This document shows positions 20,820-32,242 of a stretch of 64,000 nt of DNA, piece after piece. Position 1 is the first letter of the stretch, and each line of letters opens with the position of its first letter. The notes under the pieces are model-generated. The model saw only the letters and a list, made by a program, of their open reading frames with translations. It made no database searches and was not told the origin of the DNA. The stretch is from Silurus meridionalis (lineage: Eukaryota; Chordata; Actinopteri; Siluriformes; Siluridae). Both the position numbers and the translations under genes were made by a program. The DNA lies in NCBI RefSeq assembly GCF_014805685.1, contig NC_060906.1, positions 11,720,846 to 11,784,845 on the forward strand, written 5' to 3'.

Positions 20820-22889
20820 TTTATAATCGTGGACCATTGCATACTGGTTTGTGTAATAATAAGAGATAAGAGCAGTTTACATTCACTTTACATAGTTGCT
20901 TCAAATATTCCGAGAGATTTGCATCACTAGGCAGCCTTTTTAAATATGCAAATGTTTCATATGTTTTCCTCCAATATCTGCTCACAAGCATCTTTCTCTG
21001 CAATTATATTCTTTCGTGTAACTGGCATTATTAAGATTTTGAGCTGAATAATTTAGGGAAAAATAATGCAGCTGTCTGCTTGAGCAATTCCTTATGTTGT
21101 ATTGTTTTTGTTTTGCATTTTTTGTTCATTTACTCTGATGGTTCCACTATGGCAGTGATTGAGTTTGCTACAGAACTTGTTTCATACAAGTACACTACCA
21201 GAAACTTTCCTATAAATGCTATACATCTGTTGGCAAGAGATTTAAATGTCTGGTGAGACCATCAAACTATGCACAGACAAAAGCATTACAAAAGATGTGG
21301 GAAATCCACTCAGGCGTGGCTCCTTCAAAGTGTGCAGATGATCATCATCCACAAAAGGCCATTGTTGGTTGTTTCTCTGGTATAAAATCAATCTCTTTCC
21401 CAGATCTTCTTGAACAAGGCTGATTGTAGAAGACAAATCGAAAAGCACAAAGGACTATGAACAACAGCGCAGCACTTGCAAAGGGCCTGGATTGGTTGAG
21501 TCAATGTAGCTCTTTAGACATCCACACAATGGAAGGAAAGCCTATGGCTGTGAGGTAAAAAGATTTGGAATTGTGCATCTTGACACACAAAATGTTTGGG
21601 TCTGTATTCATCCTGAAGAGTTAAATTCAATGTTTTGTCGTTTCAATGTCTGAAATCTTTCTAAATAAAATCAAAGGGTATTCAGTGTAGCATTGTGACA
21701 ACTTATAATGGTAATGTAAACATGAATGGAGAACGAGGTTCAAAGATTTAATGATCAAATGGAAGACTGTGTCGATCTGTTCAGCTGAGAAGTGCTTATC
21801 TGGTCTAATTGTGCTGCCTAATCAATAAAGTCTGTAGACCAGAAAGTACTGAGGCTCTGGCACACAAGTTTCAGCTGAAGAAACTAAGAAACTGGAAACA
21901 GATCAAAGTCTGGTGTTGAAAGTCAGTGCACATGCTGATATTCAATGCATCCTTCCTTTTGGGGGAAAGAAAATGTTCACATGAATAATAATGTGAGTCC
22001 TACATCATTAAATCAAGCGCAATCAGCATGATCATGATTGGGATTGCCTAATTAATAATTAGAGACATCAAAGGTATATCAGCCAGTTGCCAAGCTAAAA
22101 CAACAACAAAGTAAAAACACTGAAATATATACTCACTGACCACAGTTAACACATCAACAACACATTTTGCACTATTTTATGTAAACTCTACAAACTGTTG
22201 TTTCCACATTTAATTTAAAAGTAGCAGTAAATAGTGTGGTATATTATTGACAATTTGCTGTCTTATGGCACTAATGCAACTGAATTGATTACATGTTCTC
22301 CCTTTTTTGTGGATTTTCTTAAGATTTTGTGGGGTTTCAACTAGATATCCTAAATTGTCCTTAGGTATAAGGTATGAATGAATATGCATGGCTTTGTTCA
22401 CTTTGCTAAATTTGTTACTTATTACCACTTTGTTCCCGTAATGATGAATAAGTCCATTTTAAATCCTGGCCTTTTTGGGTTGAAGACCAATTAAGCTGGT
22501 AATACATCTTTAAGAAGGCTATTATAGCAGCAAAGTAGGCCTTAGTCTTCATAAATGACCACTGCTTTATGAGCATATATGAGTCCAGATACAATTAGAC
22601 ATATAAAGTACTTAGCTCCTTTTCTCTGGAGCTTGCATCTGATGGACATTTTGTGTTGAATATAGAGAGAATCATCATTTGCTTTTGAAATCTACTAGAT
22701 CAATATCTCAATAATTTGCCCTTTAACTGTGTTTCTAATAGTCCTCTGGTCTAAAATGGTGGCTGCAAACTCATAAACATTTAATAATATTTCACCGGTT
22801 TATTAACCAATAAACATGTTTTTCTCTTGCAAAGATTGACATCATGTTTCAAGGAAATGGCAGAAAATGAAGCCTTTATCTTTTCCTCA
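20819..22889. other. Unique AT-rich non-coding DNA
   Basis: 2 kb without a recognised gene, RNA or mobile element. Confidence 0.5.
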
Positions 22890-23755
22890 TATTTTCTTCA
22901 CCGAATACATAATGCATGGATTCCAGAAGATGTTGGAAACATTCCTTTGAGATTTTGGTCCATGTTCGCATGATTGCGTCACATAATTTCTGCAGATTTT
23001 TCAGGTGCACATTCATACCGTGAAACTCCTGTTACACCACATCTCAAAGGCGTTCTATAGGATGCAGATCCATTGAATGGGAAGCCCACTGAAGAACGCT
23101 GAACTCATTTCCATGTTCAAGAAAACAATTTTTACACGACTGTTTCTATGTGACATGATGCAATATTAGGCTGGGGGCCATTAGATAATGGCTAAATTGG
23201 GATGCACATGATCATCAACAATTTTTAAATTGGCAAGCGATGGTTGATTAGCATTAACAGCTCAATGGAATGGCACAAAATTATTTACCACAGCATTGCA
23301 CCATCTCTATCAGATGGGGAGCTTGGGTTAATTGATTCATGCTGATGGTGCCATATTTTTAACTTTTGTGTCCCTTAGGTCAAAATGTAAATCCATTAGA
23401 TTGTACCTGTCTGGTTTTGCTAAAGCTGTGTCCTTAACATTCTGTTCATGGCCAAAAATGGTGGAATCCTGACATGGTTTTCTGCTGTTGTAGCCCATGC
23501 TCTCAAAGGTTTAAGATATTCTGAAATACCTTTATGCTCACCCCTAAAGCCTTCAGTCAGCGTAATACCACCCTGGCAATTCTCCATTGAACTTTCGTAT
23601 TAACAAAGTGTTTTCATCTACAGCATACCATGCAGAAAATGACAGGGATCATAAACATTCTATGTGTATTATAGATGTATATATATTACAAGGCGGCCCA
23701 GCTTTAATGACTGTGAATGAGTAGGTGTACATGTGTTCAGTGAGTGTGTATAAAT
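22890..23755 (-). mobile_element. Tc1-like transposon relic (subfamily C)
   Basis: On the minus strand this covers much of a transposase. Plus-strand landmarks, in order: AGATGTTGGAAACATTCCTTTGAGATTTTGGTCCATG, CACCACATCTCAAAGGCGTTCTATAGGATGCAGATC, GAACTCATTTCCATGTTCAAGAAA, TCTGCTGTTGTAGCCCATGC and ATAATACCACC-like text. The last block, GTGAATGAGTAGGTGTACATGTG followed by CAGTGAGTGTGTATA, is the expected terminus. Small deletions and stops are spread throughout. It is the longest of the subfamily C relics here. Confidence 0.8.
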
Positions 23756-25569
23756 ACTTAACCAACATGGCAGCACTAAATGTTTGCCTCTTCTTGTGTT
23801 GATGAAAGGTTTATTGGTTGTGTGATACACTTTATGCATTGCTTATGATTTCTTGAGCTGTCATTTTTTTCTTAAATAAATGATTAAGAAAACATTCAGG
23901 TTTTTATTTTATATTATTATTGTCTGTGCTATTATACAAACAAATATTTTTATATAGCCTAAGAGGACTGCAATATTTATTCATCCAAATGTCTGTTATG
24001 TGGACACAAATATAACTTTAGTGGCACTGTGTATCTTTATGAGAACATGAAAGTGGAACTGAAATAGGTATATGATTTAATTTATTAAACTACAGACTCT
24101 ACGTGCAAATGGGTTAGCTGAATATCATTAGACAAACTTTATATACTGTCTATGTTGCATATTTATTCATAAAAATAACTGCTAAACTACAGTACATCAT
24201 GCATTTTAACTTATTGGATGCTATTTATACATTGTTGAACATAAGTATTTGTGAGTCTGTTTTCAGTAAGCATTCATTTTAACATTATCCCATGATCTAA
24301 TGAAGTTTTTTGTGCATATCTAGCGTATAATTATACAATCACCAAATTACAGAAAAATTGTATTGGGATTAAAAATTATACTTGGCTGTTATGACAATAA
24401 TAATAATATCATTACAGATTTTGCAGGCCATGGTGATTTATAATTTGCAGTTAGTCAAAATGCTAATTAAATTTGTGTGTATGTGTATATATGGAAATGA
24501 GACACTAATTAAAAGCAAGAGCAAAACAAGAGCTTTGGAAAGATACAAGCAAGGTCTGCTTCTGTAATGTGAAGTGGGATTTTGTTCCACTGTTCATCAT
24601 CATCATCATGTGAGTGCAGTTACATGCAAGGAGTTCATACCAATCTTCACGCATCAGTATTCAACCTATAGAATTAGACACTACTCTGAAATTTGTGTGG
24701 GAGTTGTGCCTGCAGGATGAAGCCAATAAGGCATGTCTCTCGAACTAATACTTCTGACCTTGAATTGAAATTGATTTCCTGCTGAGATATCAACATATGC
24801 AGAGAGCAATAAGTGCAGTGCCACGGTCTGACAGGATGATGTAATATGTCCTGATGAAATTCATGAAATTTAGATTTCCACAAAATATACTTTATATCCA
24901 ATTATAGGAACATATTTAAGACCAACAATAAAAACTTTATTAATGAATAACAAAAAATAACACTTAATTCATTAATGAATAGTATCCTCCTTTTTTTGTG
25001 CACAAAGAAAATCTGAGTGGATAACATCTTAAAACTGAGACACTGTTTTTCCTCCAGGACAAAATTGTAGAGTTCATGGACAAATTTATGAACATTATGA
25101 GCTCAGGTTACTCTCTGTGTGCAGTTTCACATGTTTATCCAATGAGGGTTCTACAGGTTCTATCATTCCATTATATCTTCCATAATATGCTAGAAGGTGG
25201 ATTGTTGACTGAATAAATGACTGAATAAACAATAGCAAATTCAATCCTGATAAAATAGGTTGCATCCCAAGCACACATTAAGAATTCATGGTGCAGTACT
25301 TCTAGTTCATCACGCCAAAAATTAGATTGTGCTGGATCAAGTGTGGTTGAATAATGAGCCAAATTGTAAATCAAGATGCAACAAAATATTGCCAAAATAC
25401 TAGGCTCCAATTAGTTGATGTGTGTCTTCTTTTCATGTCTATATCAGTACATTAATATATACTGTTTACTAGACCCTATTTTTCCATTGAAACTGTAAAG
25501 CGATAGCATGCAAATATGTGCAATTAAGTATTTGCTAACAGTTTAAGGATGGCTTACATATAAACCTGA
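23756..25569. other. Unique AT-rich non-coding DNA
   Basis: No gene seen. A short CAT repeat lies at about 24592-24609. Confidence 0.5.
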
Positions 25570-25605
25570 CTGGTGTACATAAACTTTTTTGCCATAGTGT
25601 AAACA
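25570..25605 (+). mobile_element. Possible Tc1 3' terminal scrap (subfamily D)
   Basis: TGGTGTACATAAACTTTTTTGCCATAGTGTA resembles 'ggtgtccacatacttttggccatatagtgta'. It is too short for certainty and nothing coding is attached. Confidence 0.35.
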
Positions 25606-25861
25606 TTCGAATACATGAATTTGTAGTTTTGTCGTTTTTTCCATTACATTTTAAATTGTCTATTGCTTTTTGGTTGCGGTGAATTGCATTGGCACAAAGG
25701 CAAGTACTTGAGTGTAAAAGTAATGATCTAGATACAATTGAAAAACCCTGTCTTAGACAACATTTTACTCAGAGGCATGAACTACACAAAGATATTTAAA
25801 ATTCTGAATAGTGTCTCCAGAAAATTCTTGTTTAATGTTTAAGTTTTAAACTTAAATTACC

Positions 25862-25963
25862 AGACAAGAAATATCACAAATATGTTATTATATCCATATT
25901 TAAATCCATAATCCAACAGTATAATAAAGGAATATATTAACATATTTGTGATATTTCTTGTCT
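25862..25963. repeat. Long near-perfect inverted repeat (hairpin)
   Basis: The left arm, 25862-25895, begins AGACAAGAAATATCACAAAT. Its reverse complement is at 25929-25963. The outer 26 bp pair perfectly and the inner 8 or so pair with one mismatch and a one-base bulge. The loop is about 33 bases. Neither arm matches a mobile family I recognise, and there is no evident target-site duplication. It could be a tiny MITE, an snRNA/miRNA-like fold-back or an inverted duplication. Confidence 0.9.
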
Positions 25964-26455
25964 TCCATTTAAAATGATAAAAATAACTTTAAAATAAAGT
26001 TGAAAAGTTTGAAATGTCTTTCTTATGATTTACAAAAATGAACTTCCTATGATATTCTATGCAGTTTTCGCTTTGGTAGCAATTTTCCCCAAAACGTTTT
26101 TCCTTGTGTTCAAGCAGATTGTGGGTGATCATGCTGGTGATGTGAAGTTTCTTTGCTTTCACTCTGGTTGTGTGTAAATCACTTAATGCATAATGGTTCT
26201 GTTAACATAAATTAGAGAATATTTAATACAGCCATCTTGTTATGAACCTATATAAACCTTTATATATACCTGTGAGACTGATGCATGATAGCTTGCATCT
26301 TAGAAAGCAGCTGTAGATTCACTGTCAAAAACTGTATGTTATTAAATAAGCCTTGGATACAGCCTTAGAAATTACTATTTCATTCAGCAGACTTGGCTCT
26401 CATCTCTTGTCTCTCTCTGTCTCTTAGCAACTTCATGATGAATATTTTAATCTAA

Positions 26456-26457
<2 letters not shown>
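25964..26457. other. Unique AT-rich non-coding DNA
   Basis: Nothing recognised. Confidence 0.45.

Positions 26458-26519
<62 letters not shown>
26458..26519. repeat. (TA)n microsatellite
   Basis: About 31 TA units. Confidence 0.95.
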
Positions 26520-26523
<4 letters not shown>

Positions 26524-26639
26524 CCCTTTAACGCAAATGTATTTCAAGGGCACTTATTTTATTAACGTGTAATTACCATTTTATTAAAAATTTAAATAAA
26601 TATACACAATTTGCCATGTCATCTACAAATGCTGTTTAA

Positions 26640-27341
26640 ATCTCTATCTTCCAAAGAAGAAGGCATGCGTGAACATGATTCAGAAATGCCACCATCCTCT
26701 TTGGGCCAAAGCTAATTTAAAATGTACTTAGGCAAAGTGGAAAATTGTTCTGTGGTCAGACAAATAGAAATGTAATTTCTTTTTGGAAACCATGGACATC
26801 ACATCCTCCAGACTAAAGAGGAGAGGGATCATCTGGCTTCTTATTAGTCCTCAATTAAAAAGCTGCATCCCTGATGGTATGGGAGTTCATTAGTGCCTGT
26901 GGAATCGGCAGCTTGCACATTTGGAAAGGCTCCATCTATGCTGAATGGTGCATACATTTAGAGTACCAAATGCTTCCATCCAGAAAATGTCTTTTTCAGG
27001 GAAGTCCTTGCTTATTTTATCAAGACAATGCTAAATGCATAATGCATTTATTACAATAGCATGACTTCGTAATAAATGAGTCAGGGTGCTGAACTGGCCT
27101 GCCTGCAGTCTAGACCGTTCACCATTTGAAAACATTTGGTGCATCATGAAACAAGCAATTCAACAAAGGACACCCAGAAATGTTGAGCAGCTAAAATCCT
27201 GTATCAAACACATATGGGACAATATTTCTTTCCCAAAACTAGTCTTCTCAGTTCCTAGATGTAAACAGACAGAAAACTAAAATTCTGTTTTAATTCAAAT
27301 GTATGCATTGTCCCAACTTTTTTTTAGAATTGGGGTTGTAA
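26640..27341 (+). mobile_element. Tc1/mariner-like transposon relic with decayed transposase (subfamily E)
   Basis: Translation gives LMVWEFISACGIGSLHIWKG, then GSIYAEW, LPSRKCLFQGSPCLFYQDNA and LNWPACSLDRSPFENIWCIM. The tail reads QRTPRNVEQLKSCIKHIWDN and SVPR. This is the C-terminal DDE domain of a fish Tc1-like transposase. The family carries QDNA with the second catalytic Asp and 'SPIENIW' with the final Glu, and both survive here in altered context (QDNAK, SPFENIW). The right end, TTGTCCCAACTTTTTTTTAGAATTGGGGTTGTA, is the expected terminal repeat and is followed by AATAA. The N-terminal DNA-binding part is missing and stops break the frame. Confidence 0.87.
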
Positions 27342-28147
27342 ATAACCTTTACATTTAACCAAAATGTTAGCTTTTATTAAATTTTTTATCTTTGAGCTGG
27401 ATTGCCATTTTATTGTGATCATGTATATGCACTGGTATCCAATGATGTTAAAAGAGATTTCACAATAGCAATCCAAAATATAGGACACCTGAGCACAATC
27501 CCCATCGCCGCAAAACAAACTACACGCTGATAAAATTCTTCATTTTGTATTTAGTCTGCGGAAACACATTGCTTCTGTGTTCATAATTCCCAGAATGACA
27601 GGAAAAGTTTATTGCTTGTTTTGCTTGTAAATGCTTTCGAAAAATCCTACTGTCGTATAAAGACACAATGTCAGTGATACCTGGTCAGACAAAGCCTCAA
27701 AGTCTCAAAGCACACCAACAATGAAAATAACACAGATGAATTCCAAACAGCCCCCTTAAAGAAATGGATTGTTTTGGCTGTACTTTGTAATATAACTCTG
27801 ACTAGAAAGAGAGCGAGCAGAGAGAAGGAGTAGAGCATAGCATTTCCTCGCAATACTAATATCTGGGATTTAATTTGAAGTAAAGCAGGAAATTGATTCT
27901 CGGTCCACAGTAGCACACCACACAGCAGCAGTGATTAAACTGTAAGGAACAGAGGAGGCTCTTGTGCTGTGACTCGTGGAAGAGAGTCCCTCTGGAGTTT
28001 GCAGTGATGTGCATAAATGCTGGTCGGATACAGTTGGACAGTTTAACATTTAGCATTCATGGTACAGTATCTCCAGTTCAGGGATATTGCTATGGCAACA
28101 ATTATAGTGATTTCTGATTGTTTAAGGGGATTGTATTGGGAGGGGAT
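27342..28147. other. Unique non-coding DNA
   Basis: Nothing recognised. Confidence 0.5.
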
Positions 28148-28159
28148 TATATATATATA

Positions 28160-28213
<54 letters not shown>
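28148..28213. repeat. (TA)n(TG)n compound microsatellite
   Basis: A short TA block followed by about 24 TG units and a short GA block. Confidence 0.95.
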
Positions 28214-28215
<2 letters not shown>

Positions 28216-30988
28216 CATAAATTTTGTGCCTGAGTGCTCTTATTTCGACACTGATAAGAGGAAATGGGTCAGTATTTTTCACAGTTGGAACACTTAAACA
28301 CACAGACAGCTGAGCTGCAGTTAACAACACAGCATTACTCTGCAACAGATTCACACTCATGTCCACAAGCCCACACAGACCCCCAAACAAAATCACCCAA
28401 CTTCAGATGCATTCAATCAGATTCATTCAGCTTTTATACCTTTGTGGTAACATGAAAGCTGCATCTCTGTTCATCCATGTTTATCTAGAATGTGATTACT
28501 TTTTGATGAAACAAAATTGATTGACCAATATACATATCAGCTGCTAATGTATCACTCTCCTATCCCACAGCTGCTTCTATCTGCGTCTTGATTGAATGGT
28601 TTGTTCTTTGGCTTGCAATTCGTCATGGCTGCCTTTGGACCATGTTCAGTTCCCATTTTGTTCTGCGGAATTGGTAATGAGCTCATGGCGAGTGGCCAGC
28701 ACTGCTCCTGGTAAGGTCTTCTTTTTTTTCTTGGCTAAATACTCTCATATGTTTTCAGCTTGTTTCCCTGGAGAGGCTTCATAGTGAAACATGTCTGAAC
28801 AAGTTATTGCTGTTTTGAGTCAGCAGTTTGACAGTAGCTTCTAACTACTTTGGGGAATATCAGACCCAAGAGTCACATTTTCATTAAATTTGCTATGACA
28901 AAGCCAACATACTGTCTTTAATCACACATCATCACTGCAACCACATCAGTCCTTGCACAATCTTAACATATTTGTTTTAATTTATTTATAAGTTTTCTTC
29001 TTTTTATTCAATGCATTTTTGTTTATGTTGATCATAGCACTTTTTGGTTACATTGTTATATCTATTCCCTGTAGACAGTACTAAGATTCTCAAAAACAGG
29101 ATTTGCACAAAAAAAACTAAACTTACTTACCACTCTGCTCCTTTCTGTTTTTAATTACTTTAGGCTTCAGTTCCCTCTCTCACTTATATAATATAAATAT
29201 AATTGAAAGCATGACGTTCCAGTCTCAAAAATAGTTCACACTATGATACTTATTTTCTATCTAATCATTTAACAGCAAATGTCTTACCTTACATTTTCCA
29301 TTCCTTTTTTTTTGCCCACATCACCTTCCTCGAAATATTGTGCCCTGAAAACATACTATTCTGTATTTCTGTAGTGTTACATTTTGCAGATGATGGCATG
29401 CAAACTCCGGTGGAGTTTACTGAACCATCACAGTAAACCTTATCTGTTCTATTTGAAGACTATTAAATGCTCTTGTTATCATATCACAAGAGGAAAGAGT
29501 AACAATTACATCGCTCATTAATCAGCTTTGTCGGAGCTGAAGCATGAGACTGAAGCACATTTAAACAAGGCAGTGTATCAATGGCTACTGAAAAGAATGT
29601 AAGCTATAAAACCGATCATACTTTTCTGGCACCTACAACACTCTGAGCCCATTAATTAAAATGATTATCCACAAACATTTCACTCTAGTGTAATTAATTT
29701 AGCAAAGGAGTGGCCGACATGAGAATAGTTCATTAACATAAGTGCTAATTTCGTCCTCTTGTGTTTTAATCTCTTCTAGTAACACAATTAAACTGAAAGA
29801 AAAAAAAAAAAAAAGCCGGCAACTTTAATGAAAATCAACAAGCGCTTTTATTTTCTCTCCAGTCTTTTGTTGGCTTTAAATGTGCGTGAGAACATGGGTT
29901 TCAAATTGCATTTCATATTTTTAAAGTAGATTTCAAATTGGCACAAACTAAATACAAGTACACAACATATTCTCTTACTTAGAGAACTGTAATTCACAAT
30001 ACCATTTGAGGCTGATCACATTTTACTTCAATCAACGCATCTCTTGCTAACAACACTTGGCATGTGTAACTAGAAACTGGTGTCTTAATTGTAAACTTTA
30101 GAATATGTGTATATATTATGTATGTTTGGAATATTTAGAAACCACAAAAATGTGTTTTTTTCAATTTACCAAGAGAAAAAAAAACATGCTTCTATGGAGA
30201 TCAGATTTATCCTAGGTTCAATGTCTAGTGCAACACAAGTATCTGTCCATCTACTGTGATTTGTGTGTAAGATAACTCCATACTGAAATAATGGTATGAT
30301 TTAATCATCACTGAGCTTAGATAAAACAGCCTCCGGACGGCTTCTTACCAACGGCCAAGCAGTCAGGAAAGCAACCCCTGAGAGATAAGATATGAAGGAG
30401 CAAAAAAACAAAAACGAAAAAAAAAAAACTATAGAGAGCGAGGAAAAACACACATCAGAAATGATTATGAATCCAGTGAGCAGCTTTGGTATTGATTTTT
30501 TCATCTTCACTTCACTCATAAATAGCAGAGTGAGACAGTGTCTCATCTAGAAGCTCCAGTTCCCTGTTTACCAACAGCTCCCCGAACAGCAGGCACAATG
30601 CGATCAATCACACTGTGCAGGTTTGAGCTTCTGCAGAACTCAAACAGAAATGCAAGCAAGGCTCTGCTCTGTGCGGCAGCCGGGTGCTCATCATTTCCCT
30701 CAAGGCTGAGGGTGACCTACTGATGACTCGAGGCTGACAATGAACTCTTATCGAGGTGCTGATATAAAGGTTCGGCTTTTGAACAAATTTAAACACGTTG
30801 GTCTCCAGAACATTTAGGAATGGTTTGGATTTATAGTATTCCTTGGAAACGTTCTTAAGTCTCTCTTGGGAATTCCTCCAAACAATATTTATTATTATTA
30901 AAATAAATGACACCTCTATATAGTGGAGAGATTTTTTCCAGTAAATTGCTTTAAGAGAGTGTTGGAGTTGATATAGTGTTTGTAGATG
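28214..30988. other. Unique non-coding DNA, possible conserved non-coding interval
   Basis: 2.8 kb with no recognised mobile element. The part from 29500 to 29900 contains several TAATTA homeodomain-type cores and the text reads like vertebrate conserved non-coding sequence. This is an impression, not an alignment. A 16-A run lies near 29800. Confidence 0.45.
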
Positions 30989-31019
<31 letters not shown>

Positions 31020-31023
31020 TTTT
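30989..31023. repeat. (ATTT)n microsatellite
   Basis: About nine TTTA units. Confidence 0.9.
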
Positions 31024-32087
31024 ACGATTTCATTTCTATGGTACGACGATATTGCTTGAGCTTCTTGAAATTTATGACCGCGCATGAGATTGAATTATCT
31101 ACGTTGACCTGGGTTGCTGAGATATATGAAATTATGCAAAACACTTCATTCTATCTGTTCTATGTCCCTGGCACATACAGCAATAATATTTGTTTGGTCA
31201 TAATATTGTAATATTGAAAATTCTTTTCCAGATATTGCTAAAACTATTAAGCATGGGCCCACAGAGAAATATTTATAACAGTTTGTCTCGGGTTTAAAAT
31301 GATCCTGTGTTCAGGATAACAGTAGACTTGCAGCATTGTTACCTAATCAGTATGTTTGGCCATGTAAAATAAAATCAACTGCATGCTATAAACAGGTGGA
31401 GTGGCAAATGAGTGGCATTGTGGGTGGAAGAGGGTGTACTTTCTTTGTTTTTCTTTTCTATGTGCACCTTGTTTGGTGGCAGGAATGACAAGACCTGCTG
31501 TATTGAACATAGTTAAACAGAGGTACATCTTAAACCATGCAAAAGGAGCTGCTTGACTGTATGCTGGATATCTCTGTATGTGACTCTTAACTGCCTATTA
31601 CAGGGTACTTTAAAACTTTGCTCGATAGTAGCCTATAGCATAATTCAAGTGTGAAAGCCTTTTGACACAAGCAGCAGATGAGTAGAAGCCCTTCCATAAA
31701 TGGAATCACAAGGTAAGGCAATATTGACAACAGTGTCTAGGCTAGATGAACAGATAAACACCACGCCATGCACTCAACCCTAATGTTTAAGGGATGAATG
31801 AGTTCCCATTATAGATTATCATGTATTCCTGAGACGCTTATCTGATATGAACTTGTTTTAGTGCTGAATTGTGTATAGGGTTTTTTGTAGGATGGACTGA
31901 ACTAAACAACAACGGCTTGTGGAGCATTCAAGCATTGACTCAAATAGGCAACATTTAAAAGTTAGAATGCTTTCAAAAATAAAAGTGTTGCTCATTTCTT
32001 TTTCTTTTTTTTTTTTTATCTATTAACAATATCAATATTATGCTATACTATAAGAAAGGTCATCTAATTGTCCTTTTTTTTTTTTGC
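31024..32087. other. Unique AT-rich non-coding DNA
   Basis: Nothing recognised. Confidence 0.5.
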
Positions 32088-32242
32088 AGTAGACCAATGA
32101 CCCCAAAAACATAGTCAATGTCATTTAGAACTATAATTAGTATAAAGAAAAACATGGAGTCCTGGAAATAATAGTTTTGGCCCCCACTGAATCATAATCT
32201 CAATGTCATTGAGTCTGTCTGAAATTACATGAAGAGATCGCA
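32088..32242 (+). mobile_element. Tc1-like transposon fragment (subfamily F, DDE region)
   Basis: GACCAATGACCCCAAAAACATAGTCAATGTCATT, then GGAGTCCTGGAAATAATAGTTTTGGCCCCCA and CTCAATGTCATTGAGTCTGTCTG. This matches the DNA of a fish Tc1 subfamily encoding 'QDNDPKHTANVI', 'GVLEVMVWPPQSPDLNIIESVWDYMKR'. The same subfamily is represented by a longer relic at 59735-60342. Nothing outside the catalytic core remains. Confidence 0.78.

Noticed and set aside
26874..27280. Possible small host genes
   Set aside because: They are pieces of one Tc1-like transposase with in-frame breaks.
30538..30723. Possible coding exon
   Set aside because: Balanced composition but no motif and an ORF of only 61 codons.
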